Shown here in pieces: positions 1-7,281 of a stretch of DNA of 17,404 bases. The translations under genes were made by a program, and so were the position numbers. How positions within the stretch are numbered: the stretch's first letter is position 1; every line of letters starts with the position of its first letter. Source of the DNA: Candidatus Didemnitutus sp. GTDB lineage: Bacteria > Verrucomicrobiota > Verrucomicrobiia > Opitutales > Opitutaceae. Under the pieces are notes generated by a model. That model saw only the letters and a list, made by a program, of their open reading frames with translations. It was not told the DNA's origin and searched no databases. The DNA is taken from contig JAUXOH010000192.1 in the NCBI GenBank assembly GCA_030682505.1, positions 1 to 17,404 on the forward strand. The letters run 5' to 3'.

Positions 1-129
1 GCGGGAACCATCTTCTTTGCGTGGGACCGGCTGCCCTATCACCACGCGGTTTGGCACGTCTTCGTGCTCGCCGGCAGTGCGTGTCACTGGGTGGCCATCT
101 ACGGTTCGTTCACCACGGCGGGCGCCTGA
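1..129 (+). CDS. Hemolysin III / TrhA-family membrane protein, C-terminal fragment
   Basis: The first 42 codons in frame 1 end at a TGA. The peptide contains FAWDRLPYHHAVWHVF followed by VLAGSACHWVAIY, which matches the last transmembrane segment and the conserved His-rich end of the hemolysin III / YqfA / TrhA (PAQR-like) family. Those proteins have seven membrane helices and a probable metal site formed by conserved histidines; the HxxxH-type pattern is visible here. The rest of the gene lies outside the window, so its start and integrity are unknown. The family name comes from Bacillus cereus hemolysin III, but in most bacteria the function is unproven. The assignment rests on one short conserved segment. 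Confidence 0.72.
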   Translation, partial: AGTIFFAWDRLPYHHAVWHVFVLAGSACHWVAIYGSFTTAGA

Positions 130-166
130 GCGGGATTACCGCTCTTTTCTTTTGGGGCTGGCCGCA

Positions 167-174
167 TAGGTTGA
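167..174 (+). promoter_or_regulatory. Candidate -10 box (TAGGTT) just before the 87-aa ORF
   Basis: TAGGTTGA begins 12 nt before the ATG at 179. A sigma70-type -10 element in this position would place the transcription start at or next to the ATG, giving a leaderless mRNA. The same octamer lies 15 nt before the ATG at 10728, and a similar TAGTGT lies 13 nt before two other starts in this window. No convincing -35 is visible (TTTTCT at 145-150 with a 16-nt spacer is weak). Inference from pattern only. Confidence 0.35.
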
Positions 175-178
175 CGGC

Positions 179-442
179 ATGGCATTCGCCAACCTGTTCG
201 ATTCCGCTCATCGCGCGCCGCGACCAATCGCGACGGTGGAGGTCCCGCGTCCGCCCGAGCTGCGCAATCCGCGGGTGGAGCGCTTCATATTGATCTGCTG
301 GGTGCTGATCGCGATCAAGCACGGGCTCGTGATCTGGGCGGTGCACCATTACCGGATGCCGTTCCACCAACTCCTGGTGAATGCACCGACGTGGCTTTTC
401 GGCTTCATCGCCACCGCCGTCTATTACGGGCGACGGGGCTGA
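179..442 (+). CDS. Small two-helix membrane protein, unknown function
   Basis: An 87-residue protein from ATG to TGA. A proline-rich, polar N-terminus (about residues 1-33) is followed by two hydrophobic stretches, about 36-56 (FILICWVLIAIKHGLVIWAV) and 68-84 (APTWLFGFIATAVYY), ending in a basic RRG tail. That suggests a hairpin inner-membrane protein, possibly with the N-terminus in the cytoplasm. No enzyme motif is visible and I do not recognise a family. It lies 49 nt after the hemolysin III gene and its stop is part of a hairpin shared with the convergent RidA-like gene. I favour a real gene because of the hydrophobic pattern, the promoter-like box upstream and the neat end against the neighbour. 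Confidence 0.6.
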   Translation: MAFANLFDSAHRAPRPIATVEVPRPPELRNPRVERFILICWVLIAIKHGLVIWAVHHYRMPFHQLLVNAPTWLFGFIATAVYYGRRG

Positions 443-459
443 CCGGCCCCGCGCCGGTC
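441..459. terminator. Hairpin overlapping two convergent stop codons
   Basis: A perfect 7-bp inverted repeat (GACCGGC / GCCGGTC) with a 5-nt loop. The left arm overlaps the TGA of the 87-aa ORF (440-442) and the right arm overlaps the stop of the minus-strand RidA-like gene (458-460). Neither side has a T-tract, so it is not a canonical intrinsic terminator. It could slow polymerase or protect 3' ends of both transcripts. Confidence 0.45.
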
Positions 460-961
460 AGGGGGTCGCAGCCGGATAAACGGCAAAGGCCTCGATTTCG
501 ATCAGCCAGTCGGGGCTGACGAGGCTGTGCACCCCGACGGTGGAGCGGGCGGTCTTGGCGGGGTTCTGCTCGTTGTTGAAGAATTCGCCATAAGCCTTGA
601 ACCAACCCGGGTAGTCCGTTTTGCCGCTCTTCGCTGCATCCGGCGTCAGGTAAACGCGCAGGTAAACCACATCCTTGAGCGTCAGGCCCTGCTGGGCGAG
701 CACTGCCTCGATGTTGCGCAGACAACTCACGGCCTGCGTGTAGGTGTCGCCGTAGCGTTCGTAAACGGTTGCTCCCTCCTTGTTGAGCTGGGTCGGCACG
801 GTGCCGCTCGTCCAGAACCCCGACCGACCGACGGGGATCGCGACCCCGGACGCGATCGACCAGCTGGCTTCTCCGGTGAAGATGATGTCGGTCGGCGGCG
901 CTGCCGGCAACGAGATGGCGGCCGCGGCGATGAAGATCAGGGCATGGAGTTTGTTGTTCAT
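458..961 (-). CDS. Exported RidA-like (YjgF/YER057c/UK114) protein
   Basis: A 167-residue protein. Residues 1-21 form a signal peptide (basic start, hydrophobic core LIFIAAAAISL, then PAAP), so it is probably secreted to the periplasm. The rest follows the RidA fold: the central TYTQAVSCLRNIEAVLAQQG helix, DVVYLRVYLTP strand, and the C-terminal ARSTVGVHSLVSPDWLIEIEAFAVY with the conserved Arg (R139) and the EIE acid pair (E155, E157). RidA proteins hydrolyse reactive enamines/imines to ketones and ammonia in the cytosol. Here the usual N-terminal IGPYSQA segment, which carries the Tyr near the active site, is replaced by IASGVAIPVGRSG, so activity is uncertain; it is longer than typical RidA (about 125-130). 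The gene lies 16 nt downstream of the ruined amine oxidase and was probably co-transcribed with it. A second, cytosolic RidA is at 7282. Confidence 0.85.
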   Translation of the reverse strand: MNNKLHALIFIAAAAISLPAAPPTDIIFTGEASWSIASGVAIPVGRSGFWTSGTVPTQLNKEGATVYERYGDTYTQAVSCLRNIEAVLAQQGLTLKDVVYLRVYLTPDAAKSGKTDYPGWFKAYGEFFNNEQNPAKTARSTVGVHSLVSPDWLIEIEAFAVYPAATP

Positions 962-976
962 AATCGAGATCGTGGG

Positions 977-2321
977 TCAGCTGGCGTTGGCGCGTCGATG
1001 CAGGGATTGAATGGCGGTTTGTGCCGAGGTAAAGGCCCCGGCCTGCCACCCGGTGAGGACCGACATCCAGTCACCGGCAAAATAATACGGTCCGTCGTCC
1101 GCGCGCAGCGTCGAGAGCATGTGCTTGAATTCGGCCGCCGTGTGCCACCACGCCCACGACATGCCGCTGTGTTGGATGCGGTTCCATTCGATCGAGAAAC
1201 TGTTCTCGAACTCGGCGGGATATTTGGGGGTGAATCGCCGCGCCTTCGGCGAGCGCGCACGCCTCACGCCCGGCGTGGGGCACGTCGAACTCCGCATGCC
1301 GGTCGCTGAAATGGTAATAGCCCACCATCACGCCGGGACCCGGGTTTCCAAAGCCATCAAACGGGCAATAAAGTTGGGCGGCGACGGATCGGTCACCGAG
1401 CGTCCCGGCGAAAAATCTGTGTCCCACGCCGCAAGCAGATGAGGAGGCATTGCGCAGATGCAGTCGTCGGCCTCATTCGTCCGGGGCCGCCCGCCCCGCC
1501 GCCCGAGATCGAAACTCCCCCGTCAGCCGTGCGGCGCACCTCACGCACTTCCGCTCCATATTGGATCAACCCGTCAAGCCGCTCGGCAAACGCGTGGGGA
1601 ATCCGGTCCATGCCGCCGCTCACGGTGAGCATGGTGGCCTGTTGATTCAGCTCGTGCATGGAGAGGTCGGGCTGGGCGAAACCGGCCTTGATCAGCGCCT
1701 CCAGTTCCCAGGGCGCACTGGGATCTCCGAAATCGGCTGTAGCGCCCGGCGAGGAAGCGTAGCCGCACGGGTGGTCTAGGTGTTGCGCAAATTCTGCCGC
1801 GTCCCCGGCGCGCGGATAAACTTGTTCCTCCGTCAGTCGGCCTTCAGCGCGCAAGTAAGCAATCAACCCCTCGCTATCCTCCGCCGACAACGACCCATCC
1901 CGTGCGTCGCGGTGTGCCACCTTGGCCGGCAACTCGCTGCTGTGGACGCGCAGGTCCGTCGTGATTTCGCGCCTAGTTCAACGCGGTTGACCGGAGCGAT
2001 GCACAAAGGCCGCCGTATTGAAATTGGTGAACGGCACGAGCGGCAGGCCGAACTCACGGCGGTAATCGAGCGTCGTGGTGTGGTGGTGTAGCAGGCGCAT
2101 CGGTCCGCCATTGATCAGGTTGCCGTTGGTGAAGCAGCAGACCTGCGTCTCGCCCCCGATCTCCGTTTCGGGCGTGACCGCCCGGATCGTCCAGCAGCGG
2201 CCGCCGGGGCGGTCGCACGCCAGCAGATCGAAGGCGAGCATGGAACCGAACGCGGCGGCGCTGCCACACCGCGCCACTCGATTCAGAGAATGTTGCCGCG
2301 GGTGCGCCCCAAGCCGCCCAT
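977..2321 (-). pseudogene. Flavin monoamine oxidase-like gene, heavily degraded
   Basis: Read on the minus strand, pieces of a flavin amine oxidase appear in order in different frames. A Tat-like leader (ATG at 2321, then NRVARCGSAAAFGSML) is followed directly by DRPGGRCWTIR, the end of the FAD-binding region; the expected GxGxxG Rossmann start is missing, which suggests a deletion of tens of residues near 2235. Next come NGNLINGGPMRL and DYRREFGLPLVPF, an in-frame TGA at 1978-1980, then SSELPAKVAHRD to YGAEVREVRR, a shift to EADDCICAMPPHLLAAW near 1460-1500, another shift with apparent loss near 1400 to GPGVMVGYYHFSD, and a shift in a C-run near 1228 to YPAEFENSFSIEWNR and the C-terminal PYYFAGDWMSVLTGWQAGAF, which ends with the FAD-contacting motif. 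At least five lesions including deletions make sequencing error alone unlikely. Such enzymes oxidise amines or amino acids to imines and H2O2; the imine link to the downstream RidA-like gene is notable. Confidence 0.85.
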
Positions 2322-2450
2322 GGGGTTTAGCAGGGAGGGAGGGCGTGTCGCATCCTGGCGACAAACGTCGCAGAGACAGCCCGCGATTATCCTTCCCGGA
2401 CTCCGGTTTCCGACTGGCCTCTCTCAGGGCGGTGCGAGATTGTGCCCGCC

Positions 2451-4841
2451 ATGACGTCCTCCCTGCGCAAGCGCCTCCAACTCCTGTTGTCCGTCCTCAG
2501 TGTACTGGCCGGGCTGCTGGTGATGGCGGGCGTCTTTTTCTACATCCTGATGCGGGGCAGCCTCGCCCAGCTGGATGGGACCCGCGAGCTCCCGGGATTG
2601 GCCGGACCGGTGACGATCGAGCGCGACGCGCTCGGTGTGCCGCTCATCACCGGTGCCACTCGCCTCGACGTCGCCCGGGCGACTGGCTTCCTCCACGGTC
2701 AGGAGCGTTTTTTCCAAATGGATCTGCTGCGCCGGAGGGCCGCCGGTGAGTTGGCGGAGATCTTTGGAGAGTCCGCGCTGGAAATGGACCAGCTCGCACG
2801 GCGCCATGATTTTCGCCATCAGGCCACGCTCGTCCACGCCGCACTCGCTCCGGAGCACCGGGCCCTGCTCGGGGCCTATGTGGCCGGGGTGAACTTGGGC
2901 CGCGAGGCCCTGGGCAGGCGTCCGTGGGAATACGACGTGCTGCGCGTCGCCCCCGTCGCGTGGACCGTCGAGGACAGCCTGCTGTGCATCTATGCGATGT
3001 GGTTCGACCTGCAGGACGAACGCGGCCACTATGAACTCGCCACGCGCGCCCTCTATGATGCGTACGGCGGCAGCGGACTGGCCTTCTTCGCACCGCGCGG
3101 CACGGAGCAGGACGCCGCGTTGGATGGATCCCTCTTCCCCACCCCCGCGTTGCCCGCGCTTCGCCTGAAGCGGGGAGACGAGGCCACCACGGCGGCGCGC
3201 GCTTCGCTCCTCGATGAAGATCCGCGACCCGGTAGCAACAATTTTGCCGTCGCCGGAATCCACACCTCCAGCGGCGCCGGCCTCCTGGCCAACGACCCGC
3301 ACCTCGGCCTGAACTTGCCCAACATCTGGTATCGCGCGGCCCTGGCTTGGTCCGACGCCACCGGCGCGAAACATTGGGTCGTGGGCAGCACGCTGCCGGG
3401 CACACCCGCCGTGATCATCGGCAGCAACGGCCACGTGGCCTGGGGTTTCACCAACGCCTATCTCGACACCGTCGACCTCGTCGTCGTGGAAACCTTCGCC
3501 GACCTCCAGTATCGCACCCCGGACGGCTGGCGCGACATCGAGGACCGCACCGCGACTATCGCGGTGAAGGGCGGCGAACCCGTGACGCTGACCACGCGAT
3601 GGACCGAGTGGGGCCCGATCATCGGTCCCGCCGGCGCCGGCCGCTACCATGCCCTGCGGTGGACCGCGCACGAGACGGCGGCGGTCAATCTGGAGTTTCT
3701 TGGTTTCGAAACCACCCGCACGACCGACGAGGCCGTGACCGTCGCCCATCGCGTCGGCATGCCCAATCAAAACCTGCTCGCTGCCGACACGCGCGGCCAG
3801 ATCGCATGGACGGTGACGGGGATCCTGCCCCGACGCGTCGGATTCGACGGTCGCCTGCCTGCCTCGTGGGCCTACGGCGACCGCAAGTGGAACGGATGGG
3901 TGCCGCGCGCCGACGTCCCCACGATCACGAACCCGGCCGACGGACTGCTGTGGACCGCGAACAACCGGGTCGTGGGCGGCGAAGCCTACGCCAAGCTGGG
4001 CGATGGCGGCTACGCCAACGGGATCCGGGCGAGCGCGATTCGCGACGACCTCCGCACCCTCACCGCACGCGGTCAGAAAATCACCGAGTCCGATCTGCTC
4101 GGCATCCAACTCGACGATCGCGCCCCGTTCCTCGGCCGCTGGCAGGAGCTGTTGCTCAAGGTGGTGAGCGACGAGGCCGTGGCGAAGAAACCCGCGCGGG
4201 GCGAGCTTCGCGATCTGGCGCGCCAGTGGAACGGACACGCGGCCGCCGAATCCGCCGGCTACCGGATCATCCGCGGCTTCCGGTTAAAGGTCGCCGAACG
4301 CACCCTCGCTCCCTTTGCGGTCAGTCCGAAGAATCGCTACGAACGGTTCGGATTCGGACAGTTCAAAACGGAGGATGCCGTGTGGAGGCTGATCCACGAG
4401 CAACCGCTCCGGTTGCTCAACCCGAATCACCGCACGTGGGACTCCCTCCTGCTCGCCGCCGTGGACGATGTCATTGAGGAGGCCGACCAAGAGGGCACGC
4501 CCCTCCGCCGCTTCACTTGGGGGGCGCGCAACCGGCTGCGGATGCAACATCCCTTCAGCCGCTTCGTGCCGGCGTGGCTCGGGAGCTGGCTCAACGCGCC
4601 CACCGACGCCCTGCCGGGAGACACCAACACGCCCCGTGTGCAAACGCGCACCTTCGGCGCGTCGATGCGCCTCGTGGTCACGCCCGGGCGCGAAGCGGAG
4701 GGCATCTTGCACATGCCGGGCGGACAAAGCGGCCACCCGCTCTCCCCCTTCTATCGCGCGGGCCACTCCGCGTGGGTCAAAGGCGAGCCGCGGCCGCTAC
4801 TGCCCGGTCCCGCGACCCACACGCTCAGGCTCACGCCCTAA
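2451..4841 (+). CDS. Penicillin acylase (penicillin amidase)-family Ntn hydrolase
   Basis: A 796-residue protein counted from ATG 2451; a GTG at 2442 would add three residues. Residues about 9-34 form one hydrophobic segment, a membrane anchor or uncleaved signal placing the enzyme in the periplasm. The alpha chain follows (DALGVPLITG, GFLHGQERFFQMDLLRRRAAGELAE). The autoprocessing site is PRPG|SNNFAV, with nucleophile Ser262 that becomes the N-terminus of the beta chain. Downstream are NDPHLGL, GSNGHVAWGFTNAYLDTVDL and LLWTANNRVVGG, all signatures of the family, and the length is typical. Members deacylate beta-lactams, acyl-homoserine lactones or other N-acyl compounds; the substrate cannot be read from the sequence. 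It diverges from the amine oxidase remnant with about 130 nt between them, and no operon partner is obvious. GTG 2442 is the alternative start. Confidence 0.92.
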   Translation: MTSSLRKRLQLLLSVLSVLAGLLVMAGVFFYILMRGSLAQLDGTRELPGLAGPVTIERDALGVPLITGATRLDVARATGFLHGQERFFQMDLLRRRAAGELAEIFGESALEMDQLARRHDFRHQATLVHAALAPEHRALLGAYVAGVNLGREALGRRPWEYDVLRVAPVAWTVEDSLLCIYAMWFDLQDERGHYELATRALYDAYGGSGLAFFAPRGTEQDAALDGSLFPTPALPALRLKRGDEATTAARASLLDEDPRPGSNNFAVAGIHTSSGAGLLANDPHLGLNLPNIWYRAALAWSDATGAKHWVVGSTLPGTPAVIIGSNGHVAWGFTNAYLDTVDLVVVETFADLQYRTPDGWRDIEDRTATIAVKGGEPVTLTTRWTEWGPIIGPAGAGRYHALRWTAHETAAVNLEFLGFETTRTTDEAVTVAHRVGMPNQNLLAADTRGQIAWTVTGILPRRVGFDGRLPASWAYGDRKWNGWVPRADVPTITNPADGLLWTANNRVVGGEAYAKLGDGGYANGIRASAIRDDLRTLTARGQKITESDLLGIQLDDRAPFLGRWQELLLKVVSDEAVAKKPARGELRDLARQWNGHAAAESAGYRIIRGFRLKVAERTLAPFAVSPKNRYERFGFGQFKTEDAVWRLIHEQPLRLLNPNHRTWDSLLLAAVDDVIEEADQEGTPLRRFTWGARNRLRMQHPFSRFVPAWLGSWLNAPTDALPGDTNTPRVQTRTFGASMRLVVTPGREAEGILHMPGGQSGHPLSPFYRAGHSAWVKGEPRPLLPGPATHTLRLTP

Positions 4842-4858
4842 ACGACGCGGCCACGACA

Positions 4859-4871
4859 ATCGTTCTCGTTC
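4859..4871 (+). repeat. 13-nt leader motif, copy 1 (before upp)
   Basis: ATCGTTCTCGTTC begins 45 nt before the upp ATG. An identical 13-mer begins 44 nt before the ridA ATG at 7282. Both are followed 7-8 nt later by CTTTCTC and a pyrimidine-rich stretch ending in CCACC or similar. Could be a promoter element, protein-binding site or mRNA leader signal. Confidence 0.5.
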
Positions 4872-4903
4872 CCCGATCGCTTTCTCATAAACTCACCACC
4901 GCC

Positions 4904-5521
4904 ATGCCCCTTCACGTCCTCGAACACCCGCTCGCACAACACGTGCTCACCCACTTGCGCGACAAGAAGACCAAGCCCGTGCTGTTCCGCACCCTGAGCT
5001 ACCAAATCTCGTTGCTGCTCGCACTCGAGGCGACGCGCGACCTCGCCACGATGGAGAAAGCCATCGAGACACCGCTGGAGCCAATGAAGGGCCGGGTGCT
5101 GGCGAAGCCGCTCGTGGTGGTGCCGATTCTCCGCGCCGGGCTCGGCATGCTGCAGCCTTTTCATGATGTGTTTCCCGACGTCTCGGTGGGTTACGTTGGC
5201 TTGGAACGCGACCACAAGACCGCCATCGCCCGCAGCTACTATTGCAAGCTGCCGCCGCTCGCCAGTGCCCGCGTGTTGGTGGTCGACCCCATGCTCGCCA
5301 CCGGCGGTTCCGCCGCGCAGGCCCTTGCCTTGGTAAAGGAACAGGGCGCCATCGACGTCGGCTTCGTGTGCATCGTCGCGGCTCCCGAAGGCGTGGCGAC
5401 CGTGCAAAAGGATCACCCCGAGGTGCCGATCTACGTCGGTGCGCTCGATCGCGAGCTCAACGCCCGCAAATACATCCTCCCCGGCCTCGGCGATTTCGGC
5501 GACCGGCTTTACGGAACGTGA
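4904..5521 (+). CDS. upp: Uracil phosphoribosyltransferase
   Basis: A 205-residue cytosolic enzyme that joins uracil to PRPP to make UMP in the pyrimidine salvage pathway. The family landmarks are all present: KPVLFRTLSYQISLLLALEATRDL near the start, VPILRAGLGML, GLERDHKTAIARSYY (flexible loop region), the PRPP-binding VLVVDPMLATGGSAAQAL, and the C-terminal uracil-binding PGLGDFGDRLYGT, which is almost the E. coli ending. Length equals the usual 208 residues closely. The ATG follows a pyrimidine-rich leader without an evident Shine-Dalgarno and with the 13-nt motif 45 nt upstream. The stop TGA overlaps the GTG start of the next gene, so that membrane protein is probably translated by coupling. 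Confidence 0.96.
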   Translation: MPLHVLEHPLAQHVLTHLRDKKTKPVLFRTLSYQISLLLALEATRDLATMEKAIETPLEPMKGRVLAKPLVVVPILRAGLGMLQPFHDVFPDVSVGYVGLERDHKTAIARSYYCKLPPLASARVLVVDPMLATGGSAAQALALVKEQGAIDVGFVCIVAAPEGVATVQKDHPEVPIYVGALDRELNARKYILPGLGDFGDRLYGT

Positions 5522-5901
5522 ACGGGCCCGCCAAGCCTCCGCTCATCCGCGAGCGCGGCCCGTGGGTGCCGCTGGCAACGGCGCTCGTCGTGGGGGGCAT
5601 CGGGTGGATGTTCGCCGGTGAACTGGGCGGGCGGAAGGAGGCGTGGGACAGTTCCGCCTACTGGCGCATTGCCTACCCGACCTTTGCCGTCGTGGCAGCC
5701 TTGCTTGGCTACCTCTGGCGGAGACCTTGGCTCGCCCCGCTCGGGCTTGGTTCCGGACAGGCCCTCATTTTGCTGGCCCAACACCCGACGGCGAACCTGC
5801 TGCCGCCCGCCCTGGTCGCGCTCGGCCTCATCTCCGCCCCGCTGGTCCTGCCCGCCCTGCTCGGCGCGCGCGTGCGCCGCTGGCGCGACGCCCGGCGCTG
5901 A
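5518..5901 (+). CDS. Small hydrophobic membrane protein, unknown function
   Basis: A 127-residue protein starting at a GTG that overlaps the upp stop (GTGA arrangement), which argues for this start and for translational coupling. The sequence shows about four hydrophobic segments: WVPLATALVVGGIGWMFA, YPTFAVVAALLGYLW, LGSGQALILLAQ and ALVALGLISAPLVLPALLG, with a basic C-terminus RVRRWRDARR. No catalytic motif is visible and I do not recognise a family. Linkage to upp suggests co-expression, but uracil uptake is normally done by the much larger UraA/NCS2 permeases, so a transport role should not be assumed. Confidence 0.7.
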   Translation: MNGPAKPPLIRERGPWVPLATALVVGGIGWMFAGELGGRKEAWDSSAYWRIAYPTFAVVAALLGYLWRRPWLAPLGLGSGQALILLAQHPTANLLPPALVALGLISAPLVLPALLGARVRRWRDARR

Positions 5902-5950
5902 AGGTTCTTCGGGGATTGCGCAAGTACCGGGCGGAGCGTGGAGTCGACGC

Positions 5951-6256
5951 ATGGAATTCGCCCCTCTTTCCGACCGCGCGATGCAGATCCGCGAGTGTTT
6001 CGCCCGCTACGAACAGCACCGGAACGCGCCAAGAAATCATGCCGGGCTTCGTCGTCGATGTGGGCGACCTGACGAAGTTCGTGATGACCAAGGCCGACCC
6101 GCGCCGCGTCGACGACGCCGACCGCAAGCTCGCGCACGAATTCAGCGACTGCCTGTGGAGCGTGCTCGCCCGCCTCTACGGCGTGGACCTGGAAAGGAAT
6201 TCCTGAAGTCGGTGGACGAATTGGAGCAGGGCACGGCGCGGAACACAGATTACTGA
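5951..6256 (+). pseudogene. MazG-like nucleotide pyrophosphohydrolase with two compensating frameshifts
   Basis: The ATG at 5951 opens MEFAPLSDRAMQIRECFARY, then near 6025-6035 the meaningful reading moves one frame to GFVVDVGDLTKFVMTKAD and KLAHEFSDCLWSVLARLYGV, and near 6193 it returns to the first frame for KEFLKSVDELEQG, ending at TGA 6256. Joined, this is the compact MazG-like fold that hydrolyses nucleoside triphosphates to monophosphates and pyrophosphate, with the metal-binding acidic pattern DVGDL...HEFSD. The total length of 306 nt is a multiple of three, so the extra base (C near 6030) and the missing base (A-run at 6193-6195) cancel. Either the gene is genuinely damaged, or these are two sequencing indels in a healthy gene. 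The homopolymer site favours error for the second. Not recognisable as one open frame as given. Confidence 0.75.
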
Positions 6257-6340
6257 GGTGCGCCGCAAAACGCCGCCGCGGAATCCGGGGTGCATTTTTT
6301 CGTGTCCAAGCACCGCTTTCCCCGGCAATTCTCTTCGCCC

Positions 6341-7231
6341 ATGCAGATCGAACGTCCCGGGCTCATCGTCGCCGACCACTGGCAGGAATACCAACTGCTC
6401 GACAGCGGCGACGGCATGAAGATGGAGAAATGGGGTCCCTACACGCTCGTTCGCCCTGACCCGCAAATCATTTGGCCGAAGTCGGGTGACCGGGAATGGA
6501 AGGGATGGGATGGTTTCTATCACCGCAGCGAATCCGGTGGCGGCAAATGGGAATTCCGAACCAAGTTGCCGGATAGCTGGACGATTCGCTACGGCGCGCT
6601 GACCTTCCGCATCCATCCCACGAGCTTCAAACACACGGGCCTTTTCCCTGAACAGGCCGTGAACTGGGATTGGTTTTCCCAGCGGATCAAGACCGCGCGC
6701 GCCGCCGGTCGTGAGGTCAGTGTCTTGAACCTTTTTGGTTACACCGGCGCGGCAACGGTGGCTGCGGCACACGCCGGGGCCAGCGTCTGCCACGTGGACG
6801 CCGCCGAGGGCATGGTGAAATGGTGCAAAGAAAACGCCGCCCTCTCGGGCCTCGCCGAGGCGCCCGTGCGCTACATCGTCGACGACTGTCTCAAATTTGT
6901 GCGCCGCGAGATCAAGCGCGGGCGACGCTACGATGCCATTATCATGGACCCGCCCACGTACGGACGCGGGAGCACCGGGGAAATGTGGAAGCTCGAGGAC
7001 CACCTCTGGGAGCTGCTCAGCGAGTGCAAACAGCTGCTCAGCGACCGACCGGTGTTCTTCCTCGTCAACGCCTACACCGCCCGCCTCTCGCCCACCGTGG
7101 TGATCAATCTGCTCGCCGGTCTGATGCATGAGGCGGGCGGGCGGATCCATGGCGGCGAAGTCGGCCTGCCCATCCGCGGCGATGCCAAAATTCTCCCCTG
7201 CGGCATTTTTGGCCGGTGGGAATCCGCCTGA
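6341..7231 (+). CDS. RlmI-like class I SAM-dependent rRNA methyltransferase
   Basis: A 296-residue protein from ATG 6341; a GTG at 6290 would add 17 residues that do not look conserved. The N-terminal part (PGPYTLVRPDPQIIWP-like at about 32-46) carries a small barrel, and the C-terminal part is a Rossmann methyltransferase: motif I VLNLFGYTGAATVAAAHAGA (128-147), the acidic loop HVDAAEGMVKWCKEN, and motif IV IIMDPPTYGRG (DPP at 203-205). This is the Methyltrans_SAM family that includes RlmI, which makes m5C in 23S rRNA. The RNA target here is not shown by the sequence, and the N-terminal PUA domain of RlmI itself appears to be replaced or absent. It follows the MazG-like remnant and precedes ridA by 50 nt. 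Confidence 0.85.
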   Translation: MQIERPGLIVADHWQEYQLLDSGDGMKMEKWGPYTLVRPDPQIIWPKSGDREWKGWDGFYHRSESGGGKWEFRTKLPDSWTIRYGALTFRIHPTSFKHTGLFPEQAVNWDWFSQRIKTARAAGREVSVLNLFGYTGAATVAAAHAGASVCHVDAAEGMVKWCKENAALSGLAEAPVRYIVDDCLKFVRREIKRGRRYDAIIMDPPTYGRGSTGEMWKLEDHLWELLSECKQLLSDRPVFFLVNAYTARLSPTVVINLLAGLMHEAGGRIHGGEVGLPIRGDAKILPCGIFGRWESA

Positions 7232-7237
7232 TTCGAG

Positions 7238-7250
7238 ATCGTTCTCGTTC
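7238..7250 (+). repeat. 13-nt leader motif, copy 2 (before ridA)
   Basis: ATCGTTCTCGTTC, identical to 4859-4871, begins 44 nt before the ridA ATG and 7 nt after the preceding stop codon. A 9-nt core TCGTTCTCG also occurs at 16363-16371 in the intergenic region between the glutaredoxin and DUF2891 genes. Confidence 0.5.
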
Positions 7251-7281
7251 TGGCCCCCTTTCTCCGCTTTTCTCCCCCACC

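Noticed and set aside
1978..1980. In-frame TGA in the amine oxidase as a possible selenocysteine codon
   Set aside because: The gene carries several other frameshifts and apparent deletions, no Cys is expected at this position in the family, and no SECIS-like hairpin stands out. A nonsense mutation is simpler.
977..2321. All amine oxidase lesions as sequencing errors
   Set aside because: One or two homopolymer indels could be errors, but missing segments (Rossmann start, the region before GPGVMVGYY) plus a nonsense codon cannot be explained that way, and neighbouring genes are intact.
2424..4238. A 604-codon open frame on the minus strand opposite the penicillin acylase gene
   Set aside because: The plus strand encodes a complete penicillin acylase with all motifs; the antisense frame has low-complexity composition and no motifs.
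5518..5901. Small membrane protein after upp as a uracil permease
   Set aside because: It has only about four helices and 127 residues, far smaller than UraA-type permeases, and no permease motif is visible.
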